DNA of 64,000 nt, taken from a bacterium (lineage in GTDB: Bacteria > Planctomycetota > Planctomycetia > Pirellulales > Pirellulaceae). A program made the translations under genes and the position numbers. Shown piece after piece: positions 31,632 to 41,919 of this stretch. The notes beneath the pieces were generated by a model. That model was not told the DNA's origin, searched no databases, and saw only the letters and a program-made list of their open reading frames with translations. How positions within the stretch are numbered: position 1 is the stretch's first letter; each line of letters begins with the position of its first letter. Location of the stretch: the NCBI GenBank assembly GCA_016124445.1, contig WGNR01000010.1, positions 310,001 to 374,000 on the forward strand, written 5' to 3'.

Positions 31632-34600
31632 ATGAAATTCATTCATCAGAATGTCCTCGCTGGCCTGGCAATCGTGACATTGTCGCTGCTGTCGTCTGGC
31701 ACGATCCACGCCGACGATCCGGTAGCGCGATGGGAGTTTGGTACCGAGGAAGAGACGCCGCTCAAGGTAGTCGGTGGTGCTCATCGTGATGTGCCTGGAC
31801 CGCGACCTCCTAGCTTTCCGGACTTTGCGGAGAATAACACCGCCGTGAATCTTGATGGAAGCGGCGCGCGGTTTACATTTGCCGATCCAGGGAAAGATAG
31901 CCCGTTTGATTTCACCAACGGAGACGAACTGACCCTGGAAGCATGGGTCGACGTGCGTGATCTCCGCGAGGGAGAGAACACCTATGTCATCGGCAAAGGT
32001 CGAACCGGCAGGGCTGGCTTCGCTTCGAACAATCAAAACTGGGCCCTGCGGATTCGACGTGTTGGTGGCAAGGCCTGCGTCAGCTTCCTGTTCGCCACGC
32101 CGGCCGGAGCCGAGCCGGGAGATCCCTGGCATCGCTACACCAGCATCGATGGGTTTGTTCCGAACAGCGAATGGCATCATGTCGCCGCCACCTATCGCTT
32201 TGGCGATCCCGAAAGCATCTGCACGTGGATCGATGGGGTGAAAGTCGCTGGCAAGTGGGATATGGGAGGCGCAACCAAAACAGCTCCGATTGTGGATGAC
32301 GACGAGATATGGATCGGTTCTTCGATGGGTGGAGCATCGTCGGCCAGCTTTCGCGGCGGAATCGATGACATCGTGATTCATCGCGAGATTCTCGATGACG
32401 CGGTACTCAAGAAACGATTCCGTCGCGTTGGCGAGCCGGCCATCATTGGGCCGGCACCTGAAACGATGCCCAAGCTTGGTCTGATTCCCTCGGACCAGGT
32501 TCAAGTGACCTTCCATGAAGAATTTCCGGCTCACGATCGCTGGTTAATGACGAACGAATCGTTTCCTGAAGTCGCGGCAAGCTGGTCCGGCGAGTCGTTT
32601 CTGTTGGATCAATTGCCTGCCCGCTTCGACGATTGGGGGATCCGCAAGGCGTGGAAGGCACCGGTCGTCGTTCGCATGGCAGGTATTGTGTCACTGCCAC
32701 CTGGGAATCACACGCTGCTGATGCGAGCCCGTGGCTTGGCCCGCGTTTGGGTCGATGGCAAATTGATTGCCAAAACCAAGCCACTGACCGGTTCGCCGGA
32801 CGGGGAAGAGCCGATCACGCCGGTCGCCAATCCTCCGGCCCCAGGCCATCGCGCCAAGTGGCATCGTTGCCAGGAAGTTACCGGCGACGTGACCATCAAG
32901 TCGTCCGGTCCGGTGCGTGTCGTACTGGAGGCGATCGCTGGTGGAACACGTTTCAAGGCTGAGCCTGGCGAATTGACCCTTGCGATCAGTACCGATCAAG
33001 GCAAGACCTTCTCGGTTCTGCGACCGGAAGCCTTGGCAGGGGAGCCTCTGCCGTTGACCGACGACATGGTCGAGGCCGAACTCGACCGCATCCATGCTTC
33101 GTTAGCTAAGCTGGACGATGCCGAGCGAAGATCCCACGCGGCCAGCCAGGACAAATTCTGGAAGATGCGGCATCAGGCCGGCGAAGATTGGGTGAAGCAG
33201 CATCCTCAGCCGAAGCTGCCTGCCACGAAGTCGCCCACAACGAGTCCAATCGACGCGTTCATCGTCGCGCGGATCGAAGAGGCGGAAGCGAACAATGGTG
33301 ATGCTCCGAAAGAAGAGTCGGACTACTTTCACGGCAAAGTGTTGCCGATCTTGAAGAAGGAATGTTTTCGCTGTCATGGCGAGAAGGACAAGGGAGGGCT
33401 ATCGCTCAACTCACGCGACTTGGCCATTCTGGGCGGCTTCTCCGGAGAGCCAGCGATCAAGCCAGGCGACCCGCATGCCAGCGAGATGATCACGCGGATC
33501 CGTAGCGAAGACGATGAAACGCGGATGCCGCCGACCGGCAAACCGCTATTGAAAGAGAAGATTCAGATTCTCGAAAAGTGGGTTACCAATGGTGCGAAGT
33601 GGCCAGAGGTGCATCTGACGAAGGACCAGACAACACGGGCACCGCTGATCAGCGATGCTGCCTTTCTTCGCCGGGCTTATCTCGACGTCGTGGGCGTGGT
33701 TCCGACCGAGCAGGAAGTTCGCGAGTTTCTGCAGGATCAGTCGCCGAACAAACGTGAGAAGTTGATTGATCGCCTGTTCAACGATCCACGTTGGGCAGAT
33801 CATTGGGTCAGCTACTGGCAAGATCTGCTGGCCGAAAACCCGACGATGATCAACAAGACGTTGAACGCGACCGGGCCGTTCCGTTGGTTCCTGTACGATT
33901 CGCTTCGCGACGACAAGCCAATCGATCGGATGGTCTCGGAGTTGATGATGATGCGGGGCAGCGCTGCCGAAGGAGGGAGTGCCGGGTTCGCCCAGGCCGC
34001 GCAAAACGATGCTCCATTTGCGGCCAAAGGCCACGTCGTGGCCAGCGCCTTTTTGGGTGTCGAAATGCAGTGTGCTCGCTGCCACGATTCCCCTTATCAC
34101 TCAACGACCCAGCGAGACCTCTACTCGTTGGCGGCGATGTTCGATCGCAAAACGGTCACGGTGCCGAAGTCGAGCACCGTTCCTGCCGGGTTCTTCGAGC
34201 ACAAAGAACGGGAATCATTGATTCAAGTGACGCTGAAGCCTGGTGAGCCAGTTACCCCGACGTGGCCCTTCGCCGAGTTGACCGGCGCCGCCGACAACGA
34301 CGACTTGCATCAGCTGATGCAGAACAAGAGTGACTCTCGTGAAAAGTTGGCTACGTTGGTCACCGCACCGCAAAACAGCCGCTTCGCCAAAGTGATCGCC
34401 AATCGTGTTTGGCGCCGCTTGATTGGTGCCGGGATCGTGGAGCCTCCTTACGACTGGGAAGGCAACTCCCCGAGCCACCCAGAGCTGCTGGAGTGGTTGG
34501 CGAAGGAACTCGTGGCCAACGATTACGATATCAAGCATCTTTCCAAGGTGATCATGATGTCGGATCTGTACCAGCAGGAAGCGGTGGGCTGGAACCTGGA

Positions 34601-35363
34601 TGCCGAGCCGGAAGAACGATTGTTCAATGCCCCGGATCGGCGCCGCATGACCGCAGAACAGATTGTCGATTCGTTCTTTGCGGCGACCGGCCGCGAGATG
34701 GAAGTCGAGAAGATGTCGCTCGATCCGGATGGTCGCCGCACGGCCGATAGCCGCAACTCGTTTGGCGTTCCGAAACGAAGTTGGATGTTTGTCAGTACGT
34801 CGAACGAGCGAGACCGTCCGAGCTTGACGTTCCCCTATTCCGCGATGGTCACAGACGTGCTGAGCGCCTTTGGCTGGTCGGCCGAACGTCAAACGCCAAA
34901 GACCGATCGCGAAACGGCACCGAATGTTCGACAGCCGGCGATGATGGCCAACAGCAGCTTGACCGTTTCGCTGACCAAAGCCGCCTATCGAAGTCCGCTG
35001 GCAGACCTCGCCGTCGAAGCGAAGTCGCCAAAAGCATTGGTTGATTCGGTTTTCCTGAGGTTTCTCAGCCGGTACCCAACCGACGAGGAGAAGCAACTTT
35101 TTGCTTCGCAGCTATCGGCTGGCTTCGCGGATCGACTGGTCCCGGCCGATCAAATTGTGACGCCGCAACCTCTCCCGCGTCTGCCGCAGGTGACCTGGTC
35201 GAATCACCTTCGATCGGAAGCCAATACGATTCAGCAGGAACACGCACTGCGTGTTCGCCAGGGACCGCCAGCCGATCCGCGTTTGAATCCGGCGTGGCGA
35301 ACCCGCTACGAGGACTTCGTTTGGAGTGTCGTGAACCTGAGAGAGTTTGTGTGGATGCCGTAG
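31632..35363 (+). CDS. Large secreted LamG + cytochrome c + DUF1549/DUF1553 protein
   Basis: A 1243-residue protein with a signal peptide (cleavage near I-H-A-D, residue 28). In order it shows a concanavalin/LamG-like lectin domain (about 35-265, with S-E-W-H-H-V-A-A-T-Y and F-R-G-G-I-D-D). A beta-rich, PA14-like segment (about 290-470) follows. A cytochrome PSCyt1 domain has C-F-R-C-H near residue 577. DUF1549 follows (F-L-R-R-A-Y-L-D-V-V-G), with a second haem-type C-A-R-C-H-D near 813, then DUF1553 (V-I-A-N-R-V-W-R-R-L). The LamG domain suggests sugar or matrix binding. It is followed 62 bases later by its DUF1501 partner. Its position after the ECF sigma, FecR, DUF1559 and lipoprotein genes suggests one regulated locus. 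Confidence 0.88.
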   Translation: MKFIHQNVLAGLAIVTLSLLSSGTIHADDPVARWEFGTEEETPLKVVGGAHRDVPGPRPPSFPDFAENNTAVNLDGSGARFTFADPGKDSPFDFTNGDELTLEAWVDVRDLREGENTYVIGKGRTGRAGFASNNQNWALRIRRVGGKACVSFLFATPAGAEPGDPWHRYTSIDGFVPNSEWHHVAATYRFGDPESICTWIDGVKVAGKWDMGGATKTAPIVDDDEIWIGSSMGGASSASFRGGIDDIVIHREILDDAVLKKRFRRVGEPAIIGPAPETMPKLGLIPSDQVQVTFHEEFPAHDRWLMTNESFPEVAASWSGESFLLDQLPARFDDWGIRKAWKAPVVVRMAGIVSLPPGNHTLLMRARGLARVWVDGKLIAKTKPLTGSPDGEEPITPVANPPAPGHRAKWHRCQEVTGDVTIKSSGPVRVVLEAIAGGTRFKAEPGELTLAISTDQGKTFSVLRPEALAGEPLPLTDDMVEAELDRIHASLAKLDDAERRSHAASQDKFWKMRHQAGEDWVKQHPQPKLPATKSPTTSPIDAFIVARIEEAEANNGDAPKEESDYFHGKVLPILKKECFRCHGEKDKGGLSLNSRDLAILGGFSGEPAIKPGDPHASEMITRIRSEDDETRMPPTGKPLLKEKIQILEKWVTNGAKWPEVHLTKDQTTRAPLISDAAFLRRAYLDVVGVVPTEQEVREFLQDQSPNKREKLIDRLFNDPRWADHWVSYWQDLLAENPTMINKTLNATGPFRWFLYDSLRDDKPIDRMVSELMMMRGSAAEGGSAGFAQAAQNDAPFAAKGHVVASAFLGVEMQCARCHDSPYHSTTQRDLYSLAAMFDRKTVTVPKSSTVPAGFFEHKERESLIQVTLKPGEPVTPTWPFAELTGAADNDDLHQLMQNKSDSREKLATLVTAPQNSRFAKVIANRVWRRLIGAGIVEPPYDWEGNSPSHPELLEWLAKELVANDYDIKHLSKVIMMSDLYQQEAVGWNLDAEPEERLFNAPDRRRMTAEQIVDSFFAATGREMEVEKMSLDPDGRRTADSRNSFGVPKRSWMFVSTSNERDRPSLTFPYSAMVTDVLSAFGWSAERQTPKTDRETAPNVRQPAMMANSSLTVSLTKAAYRSPLADLAVEAKSPKALVDSVFLRFLSRYPTDEEKQLFASQLSAGFADRLVPADQIVTPQPLPRLPQVTWSNHLRSEANTIQQEHALRVRQGPPADPRLNPAWRTRYEDFVWSVVNLREFVWMP

Positions 35364-35425
35364 TATCCGCGTTTACTCAAATTGAACTTCGTCCATCGAA
35401 AACCAATCCAACAGGATAAACAGAT

Positions 35426-36721
35426 ATGAATCGCCCAACTTCGCTCAATCGACGTCAGTTCCTGGGGACGAGTGCAGCCGCTGGGATTGCCGCAACCTCG
35501 CCTGCCTGGGGTGCAACTTCCACTTCAGCTCCGCTCATCCAAGGGCAAGCCGAACATGTCATCTCCATCTGGCTGGGAGGGGGCATGGGGCAGATCGATA
35601 CGTTCGATCCCAAACGCAAGGGAGATCCTTCCAAAAAACAGGCCGGGTCCTACTACGATGCCATCCCGACCGCGGTTGAAGGTGTGGAGGTCTGCGAGCA
35701 CTTGCCGAAGATCGCCGGAATCATGGATCGCATGACCGCGGTTCGTACCGTGAATCATTCGGTCATCAACGAACACGCCGCCGCAACCAACTGGATGCAT
35801 GTCGGCCGGCCGGTCAGCGGTACGGTCGTTTATCCTTCACTTGGTTCGATCGTCGCGCACGAACGAGGTGCCGTTTCCGACGCTGCGCCTCCGTATGTTC
35901 TGATTGGCTATCCCAACAGTTCTCGCGGGCCAGGTTTTCTGGGGGCCAAGGATAGTTATCTCTACCTGACCGAAACGGGACGCGGTCCGGCAGGTCTTGC
36001 TCGTCCTGATGTGATCTCGCCAGAGCGTCAATCGCGCCGCAATCAGAGTCTCTCGAGACTGCGAGGTATGCAACCGGAAACAAACGACAAGCGCCTCCGC
36101 GATTACGACGAGGCCGCTAAGCTGAGCATGAAACTTAGCGGCCCGGAGTTCATGCGCAGTTTCGATCTCGATAACGAGTCTGCCGATCTTCGCAACAGCT
36201 ATGGTGGCGAGTTCGGTCAGCGCTGCCTCCTCTCGCGGCGGTTGGTGGAACGAGGCGTGCGATTCATCGAGGTCTCGCATAATCTCAACTTCTTGAACGG
36301 GGCAGGGTGGGACGTCCACAATCGTGGCATCCTGGATCAGCACAAGTTGATTCGCGAAATGGACAATGCCGTGTCGGCCCTGATCTTGGACTTGGAGGCC
36401 CATCGACTTCTGGATAAGACGTTGGTCGTGATCACCACCGAGTTTGGCCGCCCGCCGCAATTTGATGGTGGTGGTGGTCGCGGACATCAAAGCTCGACCT
36501 TTAGCTGCGTTTTGGCCGGCGGCGGCTTGCGTCATCTGGGAGCCTACGGCGAGACCGACGAACTTTCGCAAAAGATCGTCGCCAACCCGGTCTCAGTACC
36601 CGACTTCTTCGCCACGATCCACGCATCGCTGGGGATCGACTACACCAAGTCGCTTTACGATATCGACCGTCCGGTGCCGATTACCGACCGCGGTCAACCG
36701 ATCGCCGAGTTGTTCGGCTAG
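35426..36721 (+). CDS. DUF1501 secreted protein (Tat signal)
   Basis: A 431-residue protein with a twin-arginine leader ([10 protein letters not shown]). The DUF1501 body shows [35 protein letters not shown] and T-T-E-F-G-R-P-P, the last being the typical E-F-G-R-T/P site of the alkaline-phosphatase-like superfamily. DUF1501 proteins are usually encoded next to DUF1549/DUF1553 cytochromes, as here. Enzymatic activity is unproven. A strong hairpin follows the gene. Confidence 0.9.
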   Translation: MNRPTSLNRRQFLGTSAAAGIAATSPAWGATSTSAPLIQGQAEHVISIWLGGGMGQIDTFDPKRKGDPSKKQAGSYYDAIPTAVEGVEVCEHLPKIAGIMDRMTAVRTVNHSVINEHAAATNWMHVGRPVSGTVVYPSLGSIVAHERGAVSDAAPPYVLIGYPNSSRGPGFLGAKDSYLYLTETGRGPAGLARPDVISPERQSRRNQSLSRLRGMQPETNDKRLRDYDEAAKLSMKLSGPEFMRSFDLDNESADLRNSYGGEFGQRCLLSRRLVERGVRFIEVSHNLNFLNGAGWDVHNRGILDQHKLIREMDNAVSALILDLEAHRLLDKTLVVITTEFGRPPQFDGGGGRGHQSSTFSCVLAGGGLRHLGAYGETDELSQKIVANPVSVPDFFATIHASLGIDYTKSLYDIDRPVPITDRGQPIAELFG

Positions 36722-37215
36722 GTTGGTGCCCCTCGCCGGTCGCCCCTGTCCGATTTGATCCAAGCCCACTTATGACCACCTTCCGGCTCTTTGCGGAAGG
36801 TGGCGTGTCCCCATTCGTGCATCAGACCACAAGATTTCTTTTTCGTTTCCGGGGGCGAACACTTTAGCTGACTAACTGTCCTAAGTCAGGTCGGCTACGG
36901 CTGTTTCGATTCGCTGTGCGGCATGCGCATGCATGTCTGCCAGGTGAGTCATCTGGAGGTTTGGAGAATTGGCCAATTTTTTTCGATAAATGGCCTCTCG
37001 ACCTAAGCAAGGTTGTGTCTAAGATAATTCAATTGTCACCTAATGGTATACATGTCAACAATTGTTCGCCCGTAAACCTACTGGTAAACCACATCACCCC
37101 CTAAAGTACCAGATTTCAGTGCCGTTCTGTGTCGGATTACCGACCGATGAATCGAGAAAATGGTCACTAAGGGCGAAGTTGTCGAGATTATCTCGCAACA
37201 GGAGCATCCACCAAA
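36722..37215. other. 494-base gene-free region after the DUF1501 gene
   Basis: Apart from the strong hairpin at 36776-36803, which probably ends the preceding operon, I see no gene or recognised element. The second half (about 36960-37130) is more A/T-rich and probably holds the promoter of the efflux operon. Confidence 0.5.
36776..36803 (+). terminator. Strong stem-loop, candidate terminator after the DUF1501 gene
   Basis: CCACCTTCCG (36776-36785) and CGGAAGGTGG (36794-36803) are exact reverse complements around an 8-base loop. The hairpin sits 55 bases after the DUF1501 stop. There is no clear T-run behind it, so it may end transcription only with help or protect the 3' end of the message. 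Confidence 0.5.
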
Positions 37216-38634
37216 ATGCCTTCACTTCGAGCTTTTTCGCTGTTCTCGGTCGTGGTATGCACCACCATTGTGGTGGGTTTGTCGGGCTGTGGTCAGTCTG
37301 CAAGTGCACCTCCCAAGCGGCCACCTCCGATGATGACCGTTGCCCAACCGGTTAAGAAAGAGATTGTCGAATGGGATGCCTACACCGGTCGGCTAGAGCC
37401 AATCGAATTCGTCGAAGTGCGATCGCGGGTAAGTGGCTACTTGCAGTCGATTCACTTCAAGGAAGGACAATTGGTCAATGAAGGGGATCTCCTCTTCGTC
37501 ATCGATCCGCGCCCCTTCGAAGCGACGTTGAATTCGGCCAGAGCGGAATTGAGCCAGGCTCAATCGCAACGGGCTCAATCGTTAGCTCAGATGCAAGAAG
37601 CCCAGGCCAAGCAGCGACAAGCCGATGCCCAGGTCCAACTGACCGAGGCCCGCGTGAAGCGAGCTCGTATTCTCCGCATGAGCAATGCGGTGGCCCAGGA
37701 CGAACTCGATCAAAGGGAAGCCGAATATGTTCAGGCCCAGGCCGACGTTGCTTCAGCCCAGGCCAGTGTCGGTTTGGCCGAGGCCGCGCAGGCAACCGCC
37801 GCCGCCGCAATTGAGGCGGCTCAAGCCAGCATCGAAGCGGCACAACTCGATTTAAACTACACGCGCGTTCATGCCCCGGTCGCGGGACGAATCAGCAGCG
37901 AATACGTGACCGAAGGCAACCTGGTCAGCGGCGGCTCGGCCACGTCGACACTTCTAACCAGCATTGCCTCGGTGCAGCCGATCTATTGCTCGTTCGACGT
38001 CAACGAACACCAGGCACTCAAGTACATTCGCTTGGCCCAGCAAGGCAAACGGAAGAGTTCTCGGGAAGCGAAGAATCCTGTTTTCCTGGCGCTGGCCGAC
38101 GAAAAGAACTTTCCGCATATGGGGCACATGCAGTTTGTCGACAATCGCTTCGACACCAATACGGCCAGCATGCGAGTCCGTTGTATCTTTCGCAACGAAG
38201 ATCAAGTCTTGGTCCCCGGCATGTTTGCCCGCGTCCGCTTGCCCGGCAGCGCTGCGTATGTAGGTGTGCTGATCCCCGATTCGGCAATCGGCACGGACCA
38301 ATCATCGCAGTACGTGTACGTCGTTGAAAACGGGAAGGCGGAACGACGCAATGTGACGCTGGGACCAATCGTCGATGGCTTGCGTGTCATTCGTGAAGGG
38401 CTGACAGGAGACGAACAACTGGTGATCGAAGGTTTGCTGCTTGCTCGGCCTGGGATGGACGTTCAGACGCAAGAGGGAGAGATCATGGTCATCGAAGATG
38501 GTTTGCCCAATACCTATCAGCCGCTGCCGCCAAAAGAATGGATCTCGCCTGGGCTGACGTCGTTCACGCCATCGCGTGAGACGGTTCAAACAACCGCTCA
38601 ATCAGCGGATCGAAAGAGTGAGGTGGTGCAATGA
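37216..38634 (+). CDS. RND efflux periplasmic adaptor (AcrA/MexA family lipoprotein)
   Basis: A 472-residue protein with lipobox L-S-G-C (Cys25). The membrane-fusion architecture is clear: a first beta strand and lipoyl half (V-E-V-R-S-R-V-S-G-Y-L), a long alpha-helical hairpin (about residues 95-210) dominated by A-Q-A-Q repeats, the second lipoyl half (V-H-A-P-V-A-G-R-I-S), then beta-barrel and membrane-proximal domains (R-C-I-F-R-N, V-P-G-M-F-A-R-V-R). The protein joins the inner-membrane pump to an outer-membrane channel. It overlaps the pump gene by 4 bases. The tail of about 60 residues after the last barrel strand is Pro/Ser/Thr-rich. No TolC gene is in the window. Confidence 0.92.
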   Translation: MPSLRAFSLFSVVVCTTIVVGLSGCGQSASAPPKRPPPMMTVAQPVKKEIVEWDAYTGRLEPIEFVEVRSRVSGYLQSIHFKEGQLVNEGDLLFVIDPRPFEATLNSARAELSQAQSQRAQSLAQMQEAQAKQRQADAQVQLTEARVKRARILRMSNAVAQDELDQREAEYVQAQADVASAQASVGLAEAAQATAAAAIEAAQASIEAAQLDLNYTRVHAPVAGRISSEYVTEGNLVSGGSATSTLLTSIASVQPIYCSFDVNEHQALKYIRLAQQGKRKSSREAKNPVFLALADEKNFPHMGHMQFVDNRFDTNTASMRVRCIFRNEDQVLVPGMFARVRLPGSAAYVGVLIPDSAIGTDQSSQYVYVVENGKAERRNVTLGPIVDGLRVIREGLTGDEQLVIEGLLLARPGMDVQTQEGEIMVIEDGLPNTYQPLPPKEWISPGLTSFTPSRETVQTTAQSADRKSEVVQ

Positions 38635-41600
38635 GCTTTTCTCACTTTTTCATCGAGCGGCCGATCTTCGCCGCGGTGCTATCGTTCATCATCGTGCTGG
38701 TCGGAGGAATTACTTACTTCGCGCTACCAGTATCTCAATACCCAGACGTCGTTCCACCGACTATCGTGGTTCGCGCCAGTTATCCTGGGGCCACGCCGCA
38801 GGTGATTGCCGATACGGTCGCCACGCCGATCGAGCAGGAAATGAACGGTGTGGATGACATGCTGTACATGGAATCGTCGTCGAGTGCCGACGGCACCATG
38901 CAGTTGACGGTGACCTTCAAGCTGGGGACCGACCTGGACGACGCCCAGGTGTTGGTTCAAAACCGCGTGGCAATCGCAGAACCGCGGCTTCCGGAAGCGG
39001 TTCGTCAAATCGGCGTGACCACCAGCAAGCAAATCCCAGACATGCTGATGGTGGTGCATTTGAATTCGCCCGATCGCAGTCGTGACCAACTGTATATCAG
39101 CAACTTCGCGTTCCTGCGTGTGCGTGACGCGCTGATGCGTCTGGATGGCGTGGGCGATGTTCGTATCGCCGGCGGTAACGAATACGCCATGCGAGTGTGG
39201 TTGGATATCGAAAAGATGACCCACCTGGATCTGATGCCAGGAGACGTGGTCGCTGCGATTCGAGGACAGAATGTTCAGGTCGCCGCCGGGGTGATCGGAC
39301 AGCCACCAACCGATGAAACAGGTGCGTTCCAATTGAATGTCACCACGCAGGGGCGGCTGAAAGACACCGAAGAGTTCGGCAAGATCATCATCAAACGGGG
39401 CGAGGACGGCCGTGTTACGCGTCTGAGCGACGTGGCCCGCGTGGAACTTGGCGCCCAGGACTACTCGCGAATCAGCTATCTAGACGGCAAACCGGCCGTG
39501 GCAGTTCTGGTGTATCAGCGGCCTGGAACCAACGCTGTTGATACGGCGGCCCAAGTCAAGCAGACGATGAACAACTTGAGCCGTGACTTTCCGATTGGGA
39601 TCGGCTACGAAATCGCCTACAACCCGACCAACTTCGTGGAAGAGTCGATCGCCGAGGTGTTCGACACGCTATACATCACGACCGCGTTCGTGATTTTCAC
39701 AGTCTTCATTTTTCTGCATGGCTGGCGGCCGACGATCATTCCGGTGATCGCGATTCCAATTTCGTTGATCGGTACATTCGCGTTGATGCAGGTGATGGGC
39801 GTTTCGCTGAATACGCTGTCGCTGTTCGGCCTGGTGTTGGCGATCGGGATCGTGGTGGACGACGCGATCGTGGTGGTCGAGAACGTCGAACGCTTGATCG
39901 CCGAAGGAATGGAACCACGCGAAGCAACCCATAAAGCGATGGACGAAGTTGGTTCAGCGCTCATCGCCACAACGCTCGTGTTGATCGCCGTGTTCGTGCC
40001 GACCGTGTTCATCCCCAGCATCAGCGGCAAGTTTTATCAACAATTTGCGATCACGATCGCCATTTCGACTGCGTTCTCAACTTTCGTGTCGCTGACCCTC
40101 AGCCCTGCGATGTGCGCGATTCTGTTGAAGCCGAAAGGGGCAGAGAAACGAGGTATTGCGAAAGTGGGCGACGTCATGTTCGGCTGGTTCTTTCGGTTGT
40201 TCAATCGAACGTTTGACATTACCAGCGATTTCTATGCTTGGACCGTGTCGCGGATCGTTCGTTTTTCTGCCGTGGTGCTTTTGCTGTACGTTGGCTTGCT
40301 GGTGTGTACCTGGAAAAGCTTTGACCTGGTGCCGACCGGCTTCGTGCCGGCCATGGACCAAGGCTACGTGATCGTTGCCATTCGCTTGCCGGACGGTTCG
40401 GCTTTGGCGCGGACCGATGTGGTCACGCAGAAGGTGGCCGAGATCGGGGGCAAGATCGATGGCGTGGCGCATTCGGTCGGGATCGCTGGTCTGTCGGGAT
40501 CGACGTTCACCATCAGTCCGAACGCGGCCGTGACGTTTCTTCCGCTGGAAGATGCCAAAGCACGCGGAGCACGCGGGCGAACGGCCGATGTGATTGTGGG
40601 TGATTTGCGACAGGCCGTTTCGGTGATCAACGAAGCGGAAATCTTCGTGATTCCTCCTCCACCGGTGCGTGGTATCGGTCGTGGCGGCGGTTACAAGATG
40701 TACGTCCAGGATCAAAGCGGCGCCGGCATCGACGCCCTCGAACTGGTCACCCAGCGCATGACGCAGGAAGCGAACAAGCAGCCAGGGCTGGTTCAGGTGT
40801 ATTCCAACTATCGCTTGAGCGTGCCGCAGGTTTACGCCGACGTCGACCGAACCAAGGCCGAAATGCTGGAGGTGCCAGTCGGCAATGTCTTCGAGGCACT
40901 GCAGGTCTATCTCGGTTCGCTGTATGTCAATGACTTCAACTTCCTGGGACGCACCTACCGGGTTACTGCCCAGGCCGAACCGGAATTCCGTGACGAAGCC
41001 AGCGATATCATGCAGCTGCGAACGCGAAGTACACGCGGTGCGAGCGTGTCGCTTGGTTCGTTGGTCGATGTGAAGATGGTGACGGGGCCGGATCGGCTGG
41101 TGCGATTCAATCTGTACCCGGCGGCAGACATCAACGGCGATACGGTGCCTGGCTACAGCACCGGGCAATCGTTGACGACCATGGAAGACTTGGCCCAGGC
41201 AAACTTGCCTCCAGGGTTTGGATACGCGTGGACCGATATTGCCTACCAGGAACGCCAGGCAGGCAACACGATTGTCTACCTCTTCCCGTTGGCGGTGCTG
41301 TTCGTGTTCCTGACACTGGCGGCCCAATACGAAAGCTGGCTGCTACCGATGGCGATCATTTTGATCGTACCGCTCTGCTTGTTGTTCGCGATCATCGGAA
41401 TCTGGTTCCGCGGAATGGACAACAACATCCTGACGCAGATCGGCTTTATCGTGCTAGTGGGGCTGGCCTGTAAGAATGCGATTCTGATCGTGGAATTCGC
41501 CAAGGCGGAAGAAGACAACGGTCGCAATCGCTTCGAGGCAGCCGTCGAAGCATGCCGTCTCCGTTTGCGTCCGATCCTGATGACGGCGTTCTCGTTCATC

Positions 41601-41816
41601 CTCGGCGTGATTCCGCTGTTGATCGCCACAGGGGCGGGATATGAGATGCGACGCGTTTTGGGAACGGCCGTGTTTGCCGGGATGTTGGGCGTGACGGTCT
41701 TCGGGCTGTTCCTGACTCCCGTGTTCTACGTGGTCCTTCGTCGTTTCGCCAGGAAAAGCGTACCGGCAGCGCCGACGCCGGTCGTGAAGGAGGAAACGCA
41801 AGCGGTGGCGACGTAA
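38631..41816 (+). CDS. RND efflux pump, AcrB/MexB (HAE1) family
   Basis: A 1061-residue inner-membrane transporter of normal length for the HAE1 family. The N-terminal signature is F-F-I-E-R-P-I-F-A. The TM4 proton-relay pair is D-D in V-V-D-D-A-I-V (about residues 409-410), with the matching lysine in G-L-A-C-K-N-A-I-L (about 947) on TM10. Two large periplasmic loops and the internal duplication typical of RND pumps are present. It pumps drugs, dyes, bile-like detergents or metabolites; the substrate cannot be told from sequence. The gene starts inside the adaptor gene (ATGA overlap). No dedicated regulator gene is nearby. Confidence 0.95.
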   Translation: MSFSHFFIERPIFAAVLSFIIVLVGGITYFALPVSQYPDVVPPTIVVRASYPGATPQVIADTVATPIEQEMNGVDDMLYMESSSSADGTMQLTVTFKLGTDLDDAQVLVQNRVAIAEPRLPEAVRQIGVTTSKQIPDMLMVVHLNSPDRSRDQLYISNFAFLRVRDALMRLDGVGDVRIAGGNEYAMRVWLDIEKMTHLDLMPGDVVAAIRGQNVQVAAGVIGQPPTDETGAFQLNVTTQGRLKDTEEFGKIIIKRGEDGRVTRLSDVARVELGAQDYSRISYLDGKPAVAVLVYQRPGTNAVDTAAQVKQTMNNLSRDFPIGIGYEIAYNPTNFVEESIAEVFDTLYITTAFVIFTVFIFLHGWRPTIIPVIAIPISLIGTFALMQVMGVSLNTLSLFGLVLAIGIVVDDAIVVVENVERLIAEGMEPREATHKAMDEVGSALIATTLVLIAVFVPTVFIPSISGKFYQQFAITIAISTAFSTFVSLTLSPAMCAILLKPKGAEKRGIAKVGDVMFGWFFRLFNRTFDITSDFYAWTVSRIVRFSAVVLLLYVGLLVCTWKSFDLVPTGFVPAMDQGYVIVAIRLPDGSALARTDVVTQKVAEIGGKIDGVAHSVGIAGLSGSTFTISPNAAVTFLPLEDAKARGARGRTADVIVGDLRQAVSVINEAEIFVIPPPPVRGIGRGGGYKMYVQDQSGAGIDALELVTQRMTQEANKQPGLVQVYSNYRLSVPQVYADVDRTKAEMLEVPVGNVFEALQVYLGSLYVNDFNFLGRTYRVTAQAEPEFRDEASDIMQLRTRSTRGASVSLGSLVDVKMVTGPDRLVRFNLYPAADINGDTVPGYSTGQSLTTMEDLAQANLPPGFGYAWTDIAYQERQAGNTIVYLFPLAVLFVFLTLAAQYESWLLPMAIILIVPLCLLFAIIGIWFRGMDNNILTQIGFIVLVGLACKNAILIVEFAKAEEDNGRNRFEAAVEACRLRLRPILMTAFSFILGVIPLLIATGAGYEMRRVLGTAVFAGMLGVTVFGLFLTPVFYVVLRRFARKSVPAAPTPVVKEETQAVAT

Positions 41817-41919
41817 GTAGAGAATTCCGTGGATTCGCAAATTGGTTGATCGAAGGGTTTCTTCGTCTAGGATTCAGTAGGCTTGCCACTTGATCCTCTG
41901 ATATGGAATTCCGATCTCA

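Noticed and set aside
31020..32534. Open frame of 504 codons on the - strand across the lipoprotein and LamG genes
   Set aside because: It crosses two well-supported + strand genes and an intergenic gap, and its translation shows no domain.
34215..35096. Open frame of 293 codons antisense to the DUF1553 region
   Set aside because: Shadow of a well-supported cytochrome/DUF1553 gene, with no independent start signal.
40077..41327. Open frame of 416 codons antisense to the RND pump gene
   Set aside because: The sense strand encodes an unmistakable AcrB-family protein. The antisense translation is His/Arg/Gln-rich noise.
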